Positions 47,278 to 56,727 of a stretch of DNA of 64,000 bases are shown one piece after another (position 1 is the stretch's first letter; every line of letters starts with the position of its first letter). The position numbers were made by a program, and so were the translations under genes. Source of the stretch: Acetobacter malorum (lineage in GTDB: Bacteria; Pseudomonadota; Alphaproteobacteria; Acetobacterales; Acetobacteraceae); assembly GCF_002153605.1 (NCBI RefSeq), contig NZ_JOPG01000010.1, positions 120,304-184,303 on the forward strand, in the 5' to 3' direction. The notes beneath the pieces were generated by a model. That model ran no database searches and was not told the origin of the DNA. It saw nothing but the letters and a program-made list of their open reading frames with translations.

Positions 47278-47691
47278 GGAGGCAGACACACCGGGGCGGA
47301 TGAACGCAAACTGCGCCCCGCCTTCTTCCTGCGTTTTGGCCCGTGCCGGTGGCGCGGCCCGGCGCTCGGAAACTTCCTGCAAGAGCGGCAGCGCCATGCG
47401 GTCCTCCCGCAGCAGGCCGATCAAAGCCCGTGCGCGCAACACTTCCTCATCACTGGCAAGACTGTAGTAAATGGTGCGGGATTCCCGGCGCGGCACAATA
47501 ATCCCGGCACGCCGCAATGTGCCAAGCTGCTGGCTCAGGGTGGGCTGACCAATGCCGGTTGTGCTCTCCAGCTCACTCACCGCCAGAGCACCATCAAGCA
47601 AGGCATCCAGAAGCATCAGACGCTGGGGCTGGGCAAACAGCTTCAATCGTTCCACCAGCTGTCTGGCCATGTCGAACGAGAGGGAACTCAT
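47269..47691 (-). CDS. ArsR-family repressor, BigR/SqrR-like but without cysteine
   Basis: The 140-residue protein has a winged helix-turn-helix at about residues 15-95. The core (LFAQPQRLMLLDALLDG, IGIGQPTLSQQLGTLRRAGI-like order, TIYYSL) is close to BigR, the persulfide-sensing repressor of sulfide detoxification operons. It contains no cysteine at all, so it cannot sense persulfide by the known disulfide or polysulfide bridge. Its ATG overlaps the stop of the peroxiredoxin gene by four bases. The pair is divergent from the MBL hydrolase and TauE genes, which it probably controls. Confidence 0.85.
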   Translation of the reverse strand: MSSLSFDMARQLVERLKLFAQPQRLMLLDALLDGALAVSELESTTGIGQPTLSQQLGTLRRAGIIVPRRESRTIYYSLASDEEVLRARALIGLLREDRMALPLLQEVSERRAAPPARAKTQEEGGAQFAFIRPGVSASSS

Positions 47692-48347
47692 GCCTTTGCG
47701 TCCTGCTGCAAGGCCATAAACCAGGCCGGTCCGGCCTCGGCTACGGCATCCTGCGTCTGGGCGGCGGGGCTCACCACATCATCCCCCGGCATCCAGCCTT
47801 CAGGGGTCAGCACGTCGCCTTCCGCCACGCGCTGCAAAGCCGCCAGCAGGCGCATCAATTCCATCACGGAGCGTCCCACTGTCATGGGGTACCATGTAAT
47901 GGCCCGCACAATGCCTTCCGGGTCAATCACATAAACAGCCCGCACCGTGGCACTACTCTGAGCTGTGCTATCCAGCATGCCGTAGGCGCGGCCAATAGCC
48001 ATGGACGGATCTTCCACCACCGGAAACGGGATCACCACGCCAAACTGCGCCCGGATGGCATCCACCCACGCCAGATGAGACGGCAGACTATCAATAGATA
48101 GCCCCACCAGCGCACAATTCATGGCCCGAAACTGCGGCTCAGCCTTGGCAAAGGCAATGAACTCACTTGTGCAGACAGGCGTGAAGTCCGCCGGGTGGGA
48201 GAACAGAATCACCCAATGCCCGCGCAGATTGCTTAAAGTCAGGTCGCCCTGCGTGGTCCTCGCCACGAAATCCGGGGCCCTATCGCCAATCTTGAGGGGT
48301 GGCGGAGCCTGAAAGAGGGGACATGCTTCAAACGTAGGATCGCTCAT
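47688..48347 (-). CDS. Peroxiredoxin, Prx6/1-Cys type
   Basis: The 219-residue protein reduces peroxides with the peroxidatic Cys59 in HPADFTPVCTSEF. The fold (GDRAPDFVARTTQGDLTL, ILFSHPADFTP, ALVGLSIDSLPSHLAW) and the long C-terminal dimerisation part match the Prx6 group. Two other cysteines (near 9 and 85) are present, but there is no classical resolving Cys near the C-terminus. It is co-transcribed with the ArsR repressor and may remove peroxide or persulfide by-products. Confidence 0.92.
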   Translation of the reverse strand: MSDPTFEACPLFQAPPPLKIGDRAPDFVARTTQGDLTLSNLRGHWVILFSHPADFTPVCTSEFIAFAKAEPQFRAMNCALVGLSIDSLPSHLAWVDAIRAQFGVVIPFPVVEDPSMAIGRAYGMLDSTAQSSATVRAVYVIDPEGIVRAITWYPMTVGRSVMELMRLLAALQRVAEGDVLTPEGWMPGDDVVSPAAQTQDAVAEAGPAWFMALQQDAKA

Positions 48348-48455
48348 GCTGCGTTACTTACGCGGGTTACTATCCTTGACGCAAGATGGTTTCGTATTTA
48401 ATGAAAATGAAGATACACTTTTAAATTAATTTATAAACTAACAAGGACGCACCTC
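48348..48455. promoter_or_regulatory. Divergent control region of the sulfur module
   Basis: The 108 bases between the peroxiredoxin and MBL genes hold TTGACG (48376-48381) with TTTAAT (48397-48402) 15 bases later, facing the MBL gene. A 12-bp perfect palindrome TAAATTAATTTA (48422-48433) lies between that promoter and the start codon. An AT-rich palindrome suits the ArsR/BigR operator type. Confidence 0.5.
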
Positions 48456-49382
48456 ATGACGGATGCCCCTATTGCCGCAGCGACAGCCCAGATCCTGAAT
48501 GCTGAACGCAGCCCGGCCCAGAAGCCAGTTGTTAAAACCTTCTTTGATGAAGCGACCTTTACGGCCAGCCATGTTGTGCATGACCCGGAAACAAAGGCCG
48601 CTGCCGTGGTGGACAGCGTTCTGGATTATGACGCAGCATCCGGCCGTACGCGCTACGACTCCGCACAGAAAATTGTGGACTATGTGCGCGCAGAGGGGCT
48701 GAAGGTTGAATGGCAGCTGGAAACCCATGCCCATGCCGACCATCTTTCTGCCGCCCCCTGGCTGCAGGAACAGATTGGCGGGAAACTGGGCATTGGGGCT
48801 GATATTATCCGGGTGCAGGAGGTTTTTGGCAAAATCTTCAATGCCGGGACGCGCTTCGCACGAGATGGCTCCCAGTTTGACCACCTGTTCCATGATGGTG
48901 ACCAGTTTCAGATCGGCAACCTGAAAGCCACCGCCCTGCATGTGCCCGGCCACACCCCGGCTGACATGGCGTTTGTGATTGGCGATGCCGCTTTTATTGG
49001 CGATACGCTGTTCATGCCCGATTACGGCACCGCCCGCGCAGACTTCCCCGGTGGGGATGCCCGGATGCTGTTCCACTCCATCCGCCGCCTGCTGACCCTG
49101 CCGGAGCAGACGCGTCTGTTCCTGTGCCATGACTACAAAGCACCGGGCCGCACGGAATTTGCATGGGAAACAACAGTCGGAGCCGAGCGCGCCCATAACG
49201 TCCATGTGCATGACGGCGTAGCGGAAGAGGACTTTGTGACTATGCGCACCAAGCGCGACTCCACGTTATCTCTCCCCAACCTCATTATGCCGTCCGTGCA
49301 GATCAACATGCGTGGCGGCCATATGCCGGAACCGGAAGAAAACGGCGTCAGCTACATCAAAATCCCCGTCAACAAGCTCTAA
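48456..49382 (+). CDS. MBL-fold hydrolase, persulfide dioxygenase/Blh-like
   Basis: The 308-residue metallo-beta-lactamase-fold protein has the metal motif THAHADH, then the His of HVPGHTPADM, the Asp of IGDTLF and the His of LCHDYKAPGR. This mononuclear-iron layout and the C-terminal PSVQINMRGGHMP match the Blh/ETHE1 type, which oxidises glutathione persulfide to sulfite. It lacks a fused rhodanese. It begins a two-gene unit with the TauE/SafE exporter, which would remove the sulfite. The ATG has AAGGAC upstream. Confidence 0.9.
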   Translation: MTDAPIAAATAQILNAERSPAQKPVVKTFFDEATFTASHVVHDPETKAAAVVDSVLDYDAASGRTRYDSAQKIVDYVRAEGLKVEWQLETHAHADHLSAAPWLQEQIGGKLGIGADIIRVQEVFGKIFNAGTRFARDGSQFDHLFHDGDQFQIGNLKATALHVPGHTPADMAFVIGDAAFIGDTLFMPDYGTARADFPGGDARMLFHSIRRLLTLPEQTRLFLCHDYKAPGRTEFAWETTVGAERAHNVHVHDGVAEEDFVTMRTKRDSTLSLPNLIMPSVQINMRGGHMPEPEENGVSYIKIPVNKL

Positions 49383-49440
49383 CTCCACCCACACAGACCG
49401 TGGCACCCCGTTTTTTTTGACCTGAGGCACAAAGCGTAAA

Positions 49441-50223
49441 ATGTCAGATCCTCTTTTACAGACCGGGCTGGAAATTTTTTCCGGCTCACTGGTCGGCTTT
49501 ACCCTCGGGCTTATTGGCGGGGGCGGCTCCATTCTGGCGGTGCCGCTGATGGTTTATCTGGTCGGCGTTTCCAACCCGCATGTCGCGATTGGCACCAGTG
49601 CACTGGCCGTAGCCATCAACGCTCTGGTGGGGCTCGCGCAGCATGCCCGCGCCCACACGGTCAAATGGCGATGCGCCGCCATTTTTGCCTCCTGCGGCGT
49701 GCTGGGGGCTTTTCTTGGCGCAAGCCTTGGTAAGGCCGTAGATGGCAAAAAGCTCCTGCTCTGCTTTGCCATTCTCATGATTGGCGTCGGTATTCTCATG
49801 CTCCGTGGCCGCAAGAACGAGGGCTGCCCAGGTGCCAGCTGCAACCGCGGCAATGCCGTCAAAGTCGCCAGCTATGGCGCGGGTACCGGCCTGCTTTCCG
49901 GCTTTTTTGGCATTGGTGGCGGCTTTCTGATTGTGCCGGGCCTGATTGCCTCCACCGGCATGCCGATCCTGAATGCGGTTGGCACGTCACTGGTCGCGGT
50001 CTCGGCTTTTGGGTTCAGCACGGCCGCCAGCTATATGGCCTCAGGCTATGTGGACTGGTCTCTGGCCGGGTTGTTCATTCTGGGCGGGGCCATTGGTAGC
50101 CTGGTGGGCACCCGCGTAGCCCGCTCCATGGCGCAGTCCAAGGGCGCGCTGACCATCTTTTTCGCCTGCGTGATTTTCTGCGTCGCGACGTACATGATCT
50201 GGCAATGCCTGTCCGGCCGATAA
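49441..50223 (+). CDS. TauE/SafE family sulfite exporter
   Basis: The 260-residue protein has about eight membrane spans in two related halves, each beginning with a Gly-rich span (GFTLGLIGGGGSILAVPLM and GLLSGFFGIGGGFLIVPGL). Such proteins export sulfite, sulfoacetate or similar anions. Placement after an MBL persulfide dioxygenase-like gene strongly suggests sulfite. The start has only a distant GAGG ribosome site. Two hairpins end the unit. Confidence 0.9.
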   Translation: MSDPLLQTGLEIFSGSLVGFTLGLIGGGGSILAVPLMVYLVGVSNPHVAIGTSALAVAINALVGLAQHARAHTVKWRCAAIFASCGVLGAFLGASLGKAVDGKKLLLCFAILMIGVGILMLRGRKNEGCPGASCNRGNAVKVASYGAGTGLLSGFFGIGGGFLIVPGLIASTGMPILNAVGTSLVAVSAFGFSTAASYMASGYVDWSLAGLFILGGAIGSLVGTRVARSMAQSKGALTIFFACVIFCVATYMIWQCLSGR

Positions 50224-50253
50224 CCCCAGACACTTAACGATATAGATTAAATA

Positions 50254-50302
50254 TACTCCTCTAAGCGAGGAGTACGCAGGGGCTTTTACAGGCCCCTTTT
50301 TT
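50254..50302 (+). terminator. Tandem hairpins ending the MBL-TauE unit
   Basis: TACTCCTC (50254-50261) pairs with GAGGAGTA (50267-50274). GGGGC (50279-50283) pairs with GCCCC (50292-50296), followed by six T. The second is a normal intrinsic terminator. Confidence 0.8.
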
Positions 50303-50397
50303 ATGCCCGGCGCCAACCAGCGCTGAGAACTCCCGAACTTATCAAAGAAATTTTTATCCGCCCCGCGTACCACGCACGACACGCTCTCCTTGACGGC

Positions 50398-50449
50398 ATA
50401 TACTTTCATACATATCTTAATCTTGCTTTCGTTAATTATGAAAGTATAT
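50398..50449. repeat. 13-bp perfect inverted repeat upstream of cydD
   Basis: ATATACTTTCATA (50398-50410) and its exact complement TATGAAAGTATAT (50437-50449) flank a 26-base spacer, 38 bases before the cydD start. It could be a two-site operator or a hairpin in the mRNA leader. It does not fit the FNR box. Confidence 0.8.
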
Positions 50450-50486
50450 TCCTTTGTGACTGATCTTCGCAGGCAGGCAAATCTTC

Positions 50487-52187
50487 ATGCACTCCACGCA
50501 ACCACAAAACGACTGGCAGACTGCTGGCATGGCCCGGCGGGCCAGAGGCTGGCTGGCTGGCAGCGTCACGCTGGGTGGCATGGCGGCTGTGCTGTTTGTG
50601 TTGCACCTCACTCTGCTGGCCGGCGTGATTGATGATCTGACGTTCAAAGGGAAACCCTTCGCCGCAGAACAGCACACCATCCTACTGCTGCTCGCCTGCC
50701 TCGGTGGAAGCCTGTGTCTGCAATGGCTTGCCGATATGGCGGGCACAGAAGCCGGGCTGCGCATTGCCGCCCGTGTGCGGCGCGATGCCCTGCGGCATCT
50801 CTTCCGTGCCGGGCCTGTTGGCAGCACGACCCTTCCGTCAGGGCGCATTCTCACCTCCCTGACGGAAGGTGTGGATGCGCTGGAACCCTATTTTGCCCAG
50901 TACATTCCGCGTGCCGCCATGATGGTCGTGCTGCCGCTGCTCATTCTGGCCATGGTGTTTCATCTGGATGGCTGGAGTTTTGTCATTCTGGCCTGCACCG
51001 GCCCGCTCATTCCGGTTTTCATGGCGCTGGTCGGCTATAGCGCCCAGAGCATTATGGACCGGCAATGGATGCAGCTGGTTGTGCTGGGCTCCAGCTTTCT
51101 GGACTCTCTGCGTGGCCTCAGCACGCTGCGCCTGCTGGGCCAGACAGAGGCCAGCATCACCCGCATGGCGGCTGCTACGGACGCACATCGCGCAAGCACA
51201 CTATCCGTCATGAAAGTGGCTTTCCTGACCTCTGCTGTTCTGGAATTTTTCTCCAGCCTGTCCATTGCACTGGTGGCGGTCGTTTTTGGGGCACGGCTGC
51301 TGTCTGGCACAGTTGATTTCCGGTCCGCTTTTCTGGTCCTGCTGCTGGCACCAGAATATTTCATGCCGCTGCGAGCTTTTTCCGCCAGCTATCACGCCCG
51401 CCAGAATGCAACGGCTGCGGCAGCCCGGCTTGCTGACCTGTTCGCCCTGCCAGACATGACGCAACCGGAAGGCCCGTCTGTGCAAGTGCCTCACGCACAC
51501 ACCCTCCCACTGGCGCATCTTGTCTGTTCCGACCTGACCGCAGGCTATCCCGGAAAAGTGCCAGCCTTGCAGGACCTCTCCTGCACGCTGTCTCGCGGGA
51601 CACTGACCGTTATCACAGGAGAAAGTGGCGTTGGAAAAACCACTTTCCTGCGCCTGATACTGGGCTTTTTACAGCCGTCTTCCGGCCATATCACCGCATT
51701 CGACACCACAAACACCTCTGTTGAGGTCTGGCAAAGCCGCACGGCATGGGTGCCGCAACGCCCGGTTATGACGATGGGCAGCATTGCCGAGACCCTGCGG
51801 CTGGCCAAATCCAACGCAACCGATGCAGAACTGCATGCCGCCGCTCAGCAAGCCGATGCGCTGGAATTTATCGAGGCGTTGCCGCAGGGTTTTGCGACTT
51901 CTGTTGGGGAGAGAGGCGCATGCCTTTCCGGTGGCCAGATTAAACGGCTGGCGCTGGCCCGGGCCCTGCTCCGCAATCCGGATATCCTGTGTCTGGATGA
52001 GCCAACGTCAGATCTGGACCCGGCCAGTGCTCTGCGTGTTGCCCGCGCCATTCGGCGCTGTGCCACAAACCGGATTGTGCTTGTCGCTACACACCATGCT
52101 GACATGGTCGCGCTGGCTGACCAGTGCCTGCATATCAGTGACGGACATGGAGAACTCTTCTCCGCATCACAGAGGGCCTGCGCATGA
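50487..52187 (+). CDS. cydD: Thiol reductant ABC exporter subunit CydD
   Basis: This 566-residue half of the CydDC exporter moves glutathione and cysteine to the periplasm, needed to assemble cytochrome bd. About six membrane spans (residues 25-310) precede the ATPase domain with Walker A GESGVGKTTF, signature LSGGQIKRLAL and Walker B ILCLDEPTSDLDP. The order cydDC-cydAB in one unit supports the assignment. It overlaps cydC by four bases. Confidence 0.94.
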   Translation: MHSTQPQNDWQTAGMARRARGWLAGSVTLGGMAAVLFVLHLTLLAGVIDDLTFKGKPFAAEQHTILLLLACLGGSLCLQWLADMAGTEAGLRIAARVRRDALRHLFRAGPVGSTTLPSGRILTSLTEGVDALEPYFAQYIPRAAMMVVLPLLILAMVFHLDGWSFVILACTGPLIPVFMALVGYSAQSIMDRQWMQLVVLGSSFLDSLRGLSTLRLLGQTEASITRMAAATDAHRASTLSVMKVAFLTSAVLEFFSSLSIALVAVVFGARLLSGTVDFRSAFLVLLLAPEYFMPLRAFSASYHARQNATAAAARLADLFALPDMTQPEGPSVQVPHAHTLPLAHLVCSDLTAGYPGKVPALQDLSCTLSRGTLTVITGESGVGKTTFLRLILGFLQPSSGHITAFDTTNTSVEVWQSRTAWVPQRPVMTMGSIAETLRLAKSNATDAELHAAAQQADALEFIEALPQGFATSVGERGACLSGGQIKRLALARALLRNPDILCLDEPTSDLDPASALRVARAIRRCATNRIVLVATHHADMVALADQCLHISDGHGELFSASQRACA

Positions 52188-53875
52188 CTCCTCTTACTGT
52201 CTCAGGGTTTTTCTCGCGCACTCTGCGCTGGCCTGTTGTCCTCGGTCTGGCATTGGCCTGTGTGGCAGCCCTTGCCAACTTCGGGCTGCTGTTTCTGTCC
52301 GGCTGGCTGCTGGCTGGGGCGGCGTGCGCCGGGGCAGCCGGGCTTGCTGCACAGCAGGCGTTCAACATGATGCTGCCCGCAACAGGGGTGCGTTTCTTTG
52401 CAACGCTGCGCATTGTCACACGGTATCTGGAACGGCTGGTCACGCATGATGCCAGCCTGCGCCTGACAGGCCGCCTGCGGGTTTGGGTTTATACAAAACT
52501 CGCCCCACAGGCTCCTGCCGGACTGACGGACAAACGAGGCGGTGACCTGCTCTCCCGCTTTGTGTCCGATACCGACCGTGTCGGGCAGTCCTACACAGAA
52601 ACATTTATCCCTTTTGCACGTGCCATTCTGTGCGGCCTGGTCTTTGCAGTTATTTCCGGACTTTTCCTGAAAGGCGCAGGCGTTGTTCTGGCTTTAGGTC
52701 TGCTGGTCTGCATGCTGCCGGTGCCCATGAGTGTTGGCCTGCTTTCCGCGCCGCGCCTGCGCGCCCTGACAGCACAACGCGGTGATTTTCAGGCTGAACT
52801 CGCAGACACGCTTGCTGGCTTAGGGGAGTATCTGACACTCGGTGCGAGTGAAGCGCGCATTGAGACGCTGGATAGCCGTCAGAAAACTCTACAGGCCACA
52901 GAGCGGTATCTTGCCGCGCTGGAAAGCGGGGCACGCAGCCTGATGACTTTTATCGGTCTGCTGACAACTCTTTACGTCGTCATGCTGGCGGTTCAGGCTT
53001 TTCATCAGGGCGCGCTCTCCGCACCGGAAATTCCAATGCTGGCTCTCGGCTGTCTGGCTGCCTTTGATGTTACGCAGCCCCTCCCCGCAGCCTGTCAGGC
53101 TTTTACCCGTGCCCGCATTGCTGCGGAACGCCTTAACGCCGCCTGTAACGCGCGCCCCTGCGTTCCCGCCCCTACTGCCCCCGCGCCGGCTTTGTATAAT
53201 CCTCTGGATCTGATCGTTCGTGATATCTCCTTCCGGTATCCGAATACCCAGAACTGGGTTCTGGATCATGCCAGCTTCACCATCCGTCAGGGCGAACGCG
53301 TGGCGCTTGTCGGGGCATCGGGCATTGGCAAAAGCAGCCTGATTAGCCTTCTGAGCCGTTTCTATCCCTACCAGAACGGTAATATCACTTTGGGTGGTCA
53401 GGATCTTCGTCAGTTTTCAACCGAAGACCTCGCAAAAACCATCAGCGTCGCCGCACAGGATTTCCACCTGTTCAACGGCACTCTTCGGGACACGCTCCGT
53501 CTTGCTGCCCCGAACGCTGATGACGCTCAGATCGCTGAGACCCTGCGCACTGTGCAACTGGAAGAGTTTGTGCAGCATGCGCCTCAAGGGCTGGATACGC
53601 TGATTGGGGATGAAGGCCTGGCACTCTCAGGTGGTCAGGCCAAAAGGCTTGTTCTTGCACAAGCACTTTTGCGCAACACCCCCTGGCTCATTCTGGATGA
53701 ACCCACAGAAGGGCTGGACCAGAAAACCGAATACGCCCTGATGCACGGCCTGATTGCTGCAAGGCCGGATGCCACCATCCTGTGCATTACGCATCGGCGC
53801 ACCCTGATCCCGTTTATGGACCGGACACTCACGCTAGCAGGCGGCCAGATCTGCCCGGCGGAGGAGGTGCCATGA
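52184..53875 (+). CDS. cydC: Thiol reductant ABC exporter subunit CydC
   Basis: The 563-residue partner of CydD has about six spans followed by an ATPase domain with Walker A GASGIGKSSL, signature LSGGQAKRL and Walker B WLILDEPTEGLDQ. The heterodimer is required for functional bd oxidase. The start overlaps the cydD stop (ATGA), so the two subunits are coupled. cydA follows after 54 bases with its own ribosome site. Confidence 0.94.
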   Translation: MTPLTVSGFFSRTLRWPVVLGLALACVAALANFGLLFLSGWLLAGAACAGAAGLAAQQAFNMMLPATGVRFFATLRIVTRYLERLVTHDASLRLTGRLRVWVYTKLAPQAPAGLTDKRGGDLLSRFVSDTDRVGQSYTETFIPFARAILCGLVFAVISGLFLKGAGVVLALGLLVCMLPVPMSVGLLSAPRLRALTAQRGDFQAELADTLAGLGEYLTLGASEARIETLDSRQKTLQATERYLAALESGARSLMTFIGLLTTLYVVMLAVQAFHQGALSAPEIPMLALGCLAAFDVTQPLPAACQAFTRARIAAERLNAACNARPCVPAPTAPAPALYNPLDLIVRDISFRYPNTQNWVLDHASFTIRQGERVALVGASGIGKSSLISLLSRFYPYQNGNITLGGQDLRQFSTEDLAKTISVAAQDFHLFNGTLRDTLRLAAPNADDAQIAETLRTVQLEEFVQHAPQGLDTLIGDEGLALSGGQAKRLVLAQALLRNTPWLILDEPTEGLDQKTEYALMHGLIAARPDATILCITHRRTLIPFMDRTLTLAGGQICPAEEVP

Positions 53876-53929
53876 GACGATAACCCCACAGATCCCGCTT
53901 AAGAGTGCCTATGATAAAGGATTTTTAAA

Positions 53930-55546
53930 ATGGACATGATCAACCCGACTGTTGTTGATCTTTCACGCTTTCAGTTCGCGCTGACAGCGCTTTACCACTT
54001 CATGTTTGTCCCCCTCACGCTGGGGCTGACCTTCATGCTGGCTGCCATGGAAACAGTCTATGTCGTAACCGGCAGAAAAATTTACAAAGACATGGCCATG
54101 TTCTGGGGCAAGCTGTTTGGCATCAACTTTGCCCTCGGTGTTGCCACCGGCATCACCATGGAGTTTGAATTCGGCACCAACTGGTCCATGTATTCCCGCT
54201 TCTTTGGGGACATGTTTGGCACACCGCTGGCCATTGAAGGTCTGATGGCCTTCTTTATGGAATCCACTTTTGTGGGGCTGATGTTTTTTGGCTGGGACCG
54301 CCTGAGTAAGCAGGCACATCTGGCCATAACGTATCTGGTTGCACTCGGCTCCAACCTGTCTGCCCTGTGGATCCTGATTGCAAACGCCGGGATGAACGTG
54401 CCGCATGGCGCGCATTTTGACCCGGACACCATGCGTCTGCAGTTTGACAGCTTTGTAAAACTGATCTTCAGCCCGGATGCACAGGCCAAATTCGTGCACA
54501 CCTCTGTGGCCGGGTATGTCTCTGCGGCTCTGCTTGTCATGGGTGTCAGCGCATTTTACCTGCTCCGTGGTCAGCACAGGCAGTTTGCAGCACGGTCTTT
54601 CCGCATGGCAGCACTTTTCGGCATTATTTCCACCGTTGCCGTGATCACGCTGGGCGATGTTCTGGGCCGTGAAGACTATATGGAACAGCCGACCAAAATC
54701 GCCGCGATTGAAGGCCTGTGGCACACCAGCAAACCCCCGTATGAACCGTGGATTCTGGCTGCCCTTCCGGATGACGCCAAACAGGAAAACCATTTTGAAA
54801 TCGGTGTTCCGTTTGTTCTCACCCCCCTTATTACGCATGACTTCAATACGCCTATTCCCGGCATGCACGAACTGGAAGATGCCGCGGCACCGCGCATTGA
54901 GTCCGGGATTGCCGCCGTCTCCGCTCTGCGCCGGTATCAGGAAACACACCAGCAGTCTGATCTGGACGCGTTCAAAGCGCATGAAGCGGACCTCGGCTTT
55001 GGCTTTCTGGCGACACGCCACGCCCCGAATCAAGACGTAACGGCCATTCCGGCAGATGCCCTGCAAAGCGTTGTGGAGCAGACTAAACCTGACATTCTTC
55101 CGAATGTGTTTGTAACCTTCTGGTCTTTCCGCATCATGGTCTTTCTGGCGCTGTATTTCTTCGCGCTGTTTGCCATTTCCGCTTATCTGAGCCTGAAGAA
55201 CAAGCTGGAGAGAAACAAACTCATCCTTAAGACCTGCATGTGGTCTATCCCGCTGCCCATTCTGGCGACGGAATTCGGATGGATTACGGCAGAAGCAGGC
55301 CGCCAGCCCTGGACGGTGTTCAACACGCTGCCGACCTTCCTGTCCGCCTCCACGCACAGCACGTCTTACATGGTGTTCTCTCTGGCTGGCTTTGCGCTGC
55401 TCTACAGCATCTTTATCGCAGCAGAACTGTATCTGATGTTCAAGTTCGCACGCCTAGGCCCGGAAGCGCACGACGCCCCGCACGCTGAGGATGCCTATGC
55501 TGCCCACTGCGCTGTTGTCGGCACTCAGCACGCATCAGGCCACTAA
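53930..55546 (+). CDS. cydA: Cytochrome bd quinol oxidase subunit I
   Basis: The 538-residue subunit holds all three haems. The haem b595 ligand His is in ALYHFMFVPLTLG (His23) and the b558 ligands in KFVHTSVAGY and FRIMVFL. The region between HFEIGVPF and TKPDILP is as long as in E. coli CydA, so this is the long Q-loop type rather than the short cyanide-insensitive CioA. It oxidises ubiquinol and reduces oxygen to water. The neighbours cydDC and cydB confirm the role. The ribosome site is AAGGA. Confidence 0.95.
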   Translation: MDMINPTVVDLSRFQFALTALYHFMFVPLTLGLTFMLAAMETVYVVTGRKIYKDMAMFWGKLFGINFALGVATGITMEFEFGTNWSMYSRFFGDMFGTPLAIEGLMAFFMESTFVGLMFFGWDRLSKQAHLAITYLVALGSNLSALWILIANAGMNVPHGAHFDPDTMRLQFDSFVKLIFSPDAQAKFVHTSVAGYVSAALLVMGVSAFYLLRGQHRQFAARSFRMAALFGIISTVAVITLGDVLGREDYMEQPTKIAAIEGLWHTSKPPYEPWILAALPDDAKQENHFEIGVPFVLTPLITHDFNTPIPGMHELEDAAAPRIESGIAAVSALRRYQETHQQSDLDAFKAHEADLGFGFLATRHAPNQDVTAIPADALQSVVEQTKPDILPNVFVTFWSFRIMVFLALYFFALFAISAYLSLKNKLERNKLILKTCMWSIPLPILATEFGWITAEAGRQPWTVFNTLPTFLSASTHSTSYMVFSLAGFALLYSIFIAAELYLMFKFARLGPEAHDAPHAEDAYAAHCAVVGTQHASGH

Positions 55547-55573
55547 GGCCTCTGTTAAAAGAAAGGTCCTGAT

Positions 55574-56713
55574 ATGGAACTTTATGCACTTCTTAAACTG
55601 ATCTGGGCGGCTCTGCTGTGCGTGTTGCTGATCGGCCTCGGGCTGATGGTCGGTATGGATATGGGCGTTGGCACCCTGCTCCGCTTTGTGGGGCGGAATG
55701 ATGGAGAGCGGCGCACAGCCCTCAACATCATCGGCCCGCATTGGGATGGTAATCAGGTCTGGTTCATTCTGGGAGGCGGCGCAATCTTTGCTGCCTTCCC
55801 GACCCTGTATGCCACGTCCTTTTCCGTTTTTTATGTCGTGATGATCCTGCTGCTGTTCAGCATGATCCTGCGTCCTGTTGCTTTTGAATATCGCTCCAAG
55901 GCAGATTCTCATCTCTGGCGCGCCAGCTGGGACTGGGTGTTTCTGATTTCCGGCTTCCTGCCCATGTTCATCTATGGGGCCGCTTTCGGGAACATCCTGC
56001 ACGGTGTTGGCTACCATTTCGGCTGGACCGGCCAGTATTATCAGGACAGCTCCTTTTTCTCATATCTGCTGAACCCGTTTGCCATTCTGTGCGGCCTGAT
56101 GTCTGTAGCGCTCAGTATCTACCAAGGTGGCGTCATGCTGATGCTGCGGGCAGAAAACCCGATTTATGAACGCGCCCGTCGCTATGCCCTGCGCGGCGGC
56201 ATAACAGCCGCAGTGCTGTTCATTATTGGGGGTTTCTTTATTGCCCGCATGCAGGGTTTTGTTTTCACCGCCCCGGTGGACCCGGCTATGCCCGCCTCCC
56301 CCATGCACGGCCAGCATGTCGCTATGGTTGCGGGGGGCTGGCTGCATAATTACACCGCCCATCCAATCCTCTGGTCACTGCCGCTGCTCGGGCTGGCCAG
56401 CATGATTGGCGGAACACTGGCTGCGCGCATGAACAAGGTCATTCTCGCCTGGTGGATTGGACTTGGTTCATGGATCGGGACCATTGGCACAGTCGCCGCG
56501 GCCATGTTCCCGTTCTTCATGCCCTCCACCACCGCACCGGACCAGAGCCTGACCATCTGGAACAGTTCCGCCAGTGCTTATGGCCTGACCTGCATGCTGG
56601 TTGTCGCGCTGATCTTTGTGCCCATCATCCTCTGCTACACCTCATGGTGTTACTACGTGATGCGCGGCAAGGTTCACACAGCGGACATCGTTAACGATAG
56701 CCACAGCTACTAA
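55574..56713 (+). CDS. cydB: Cytochrome bd quinol oxidase subunit II
   Basis: The 379-residue subunit has about nine membrane spans and the family start LIWAALLCVLLIGLGLMVGMDMGVG, the NQVWFILGGGAIFAAFP segment and a C-terminal LIFVPIILCYTSWCYYVMRG. It stabilises CydA and does not carry haem in most bd oxidases. It follows cydA by 27 bases, and a CydX-like gene follows after 14 bases. Confidence 0.95.
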   Translation: MELYALLKLIWAALLCVLLIGLGLMVGMDMGVGTLLRFVGRNDGERRTALNIIGPHWDGNQVWFILGGGAIFAAFPTLYATSFSVFYVVMILLLFSMILRPVAFEYRSKADSHLWRASWDWVFLISGFLPMFIYGAAFGNILHGVGYHFGWTGQYYQDSSFFSYLLNPFAILCGLMSVALSIYQGGVMLMLRAENPIYERARRYALRGGITAAVLFIIGGFFIARMQGFVFTAPVDPAMPASPMHGQHVAMVAGGWLHNYTAHPILWSLPLLGLASMIGGTLAARMNKVILAWWIGLGSWIGTIGTVAAAMFPFFMPSTTAPDQSLTIWNSSASAYGLTCMLVVALIFVPIILCYTSWCYYVMRGKVHTADIVNDSHSY

Positions 56714-56727
56714 AAGGGAACTTTACC

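Noticed and set aside
53930..55546. Cyanide-insensitive CioA instead of CydA
   Set aside because: The region between the quinol-site helices is long as in E. coli CydA, and cydDC plus a CydX-like gene accompany it. CioAB operons usually lack these and have a shorter Q-loop.
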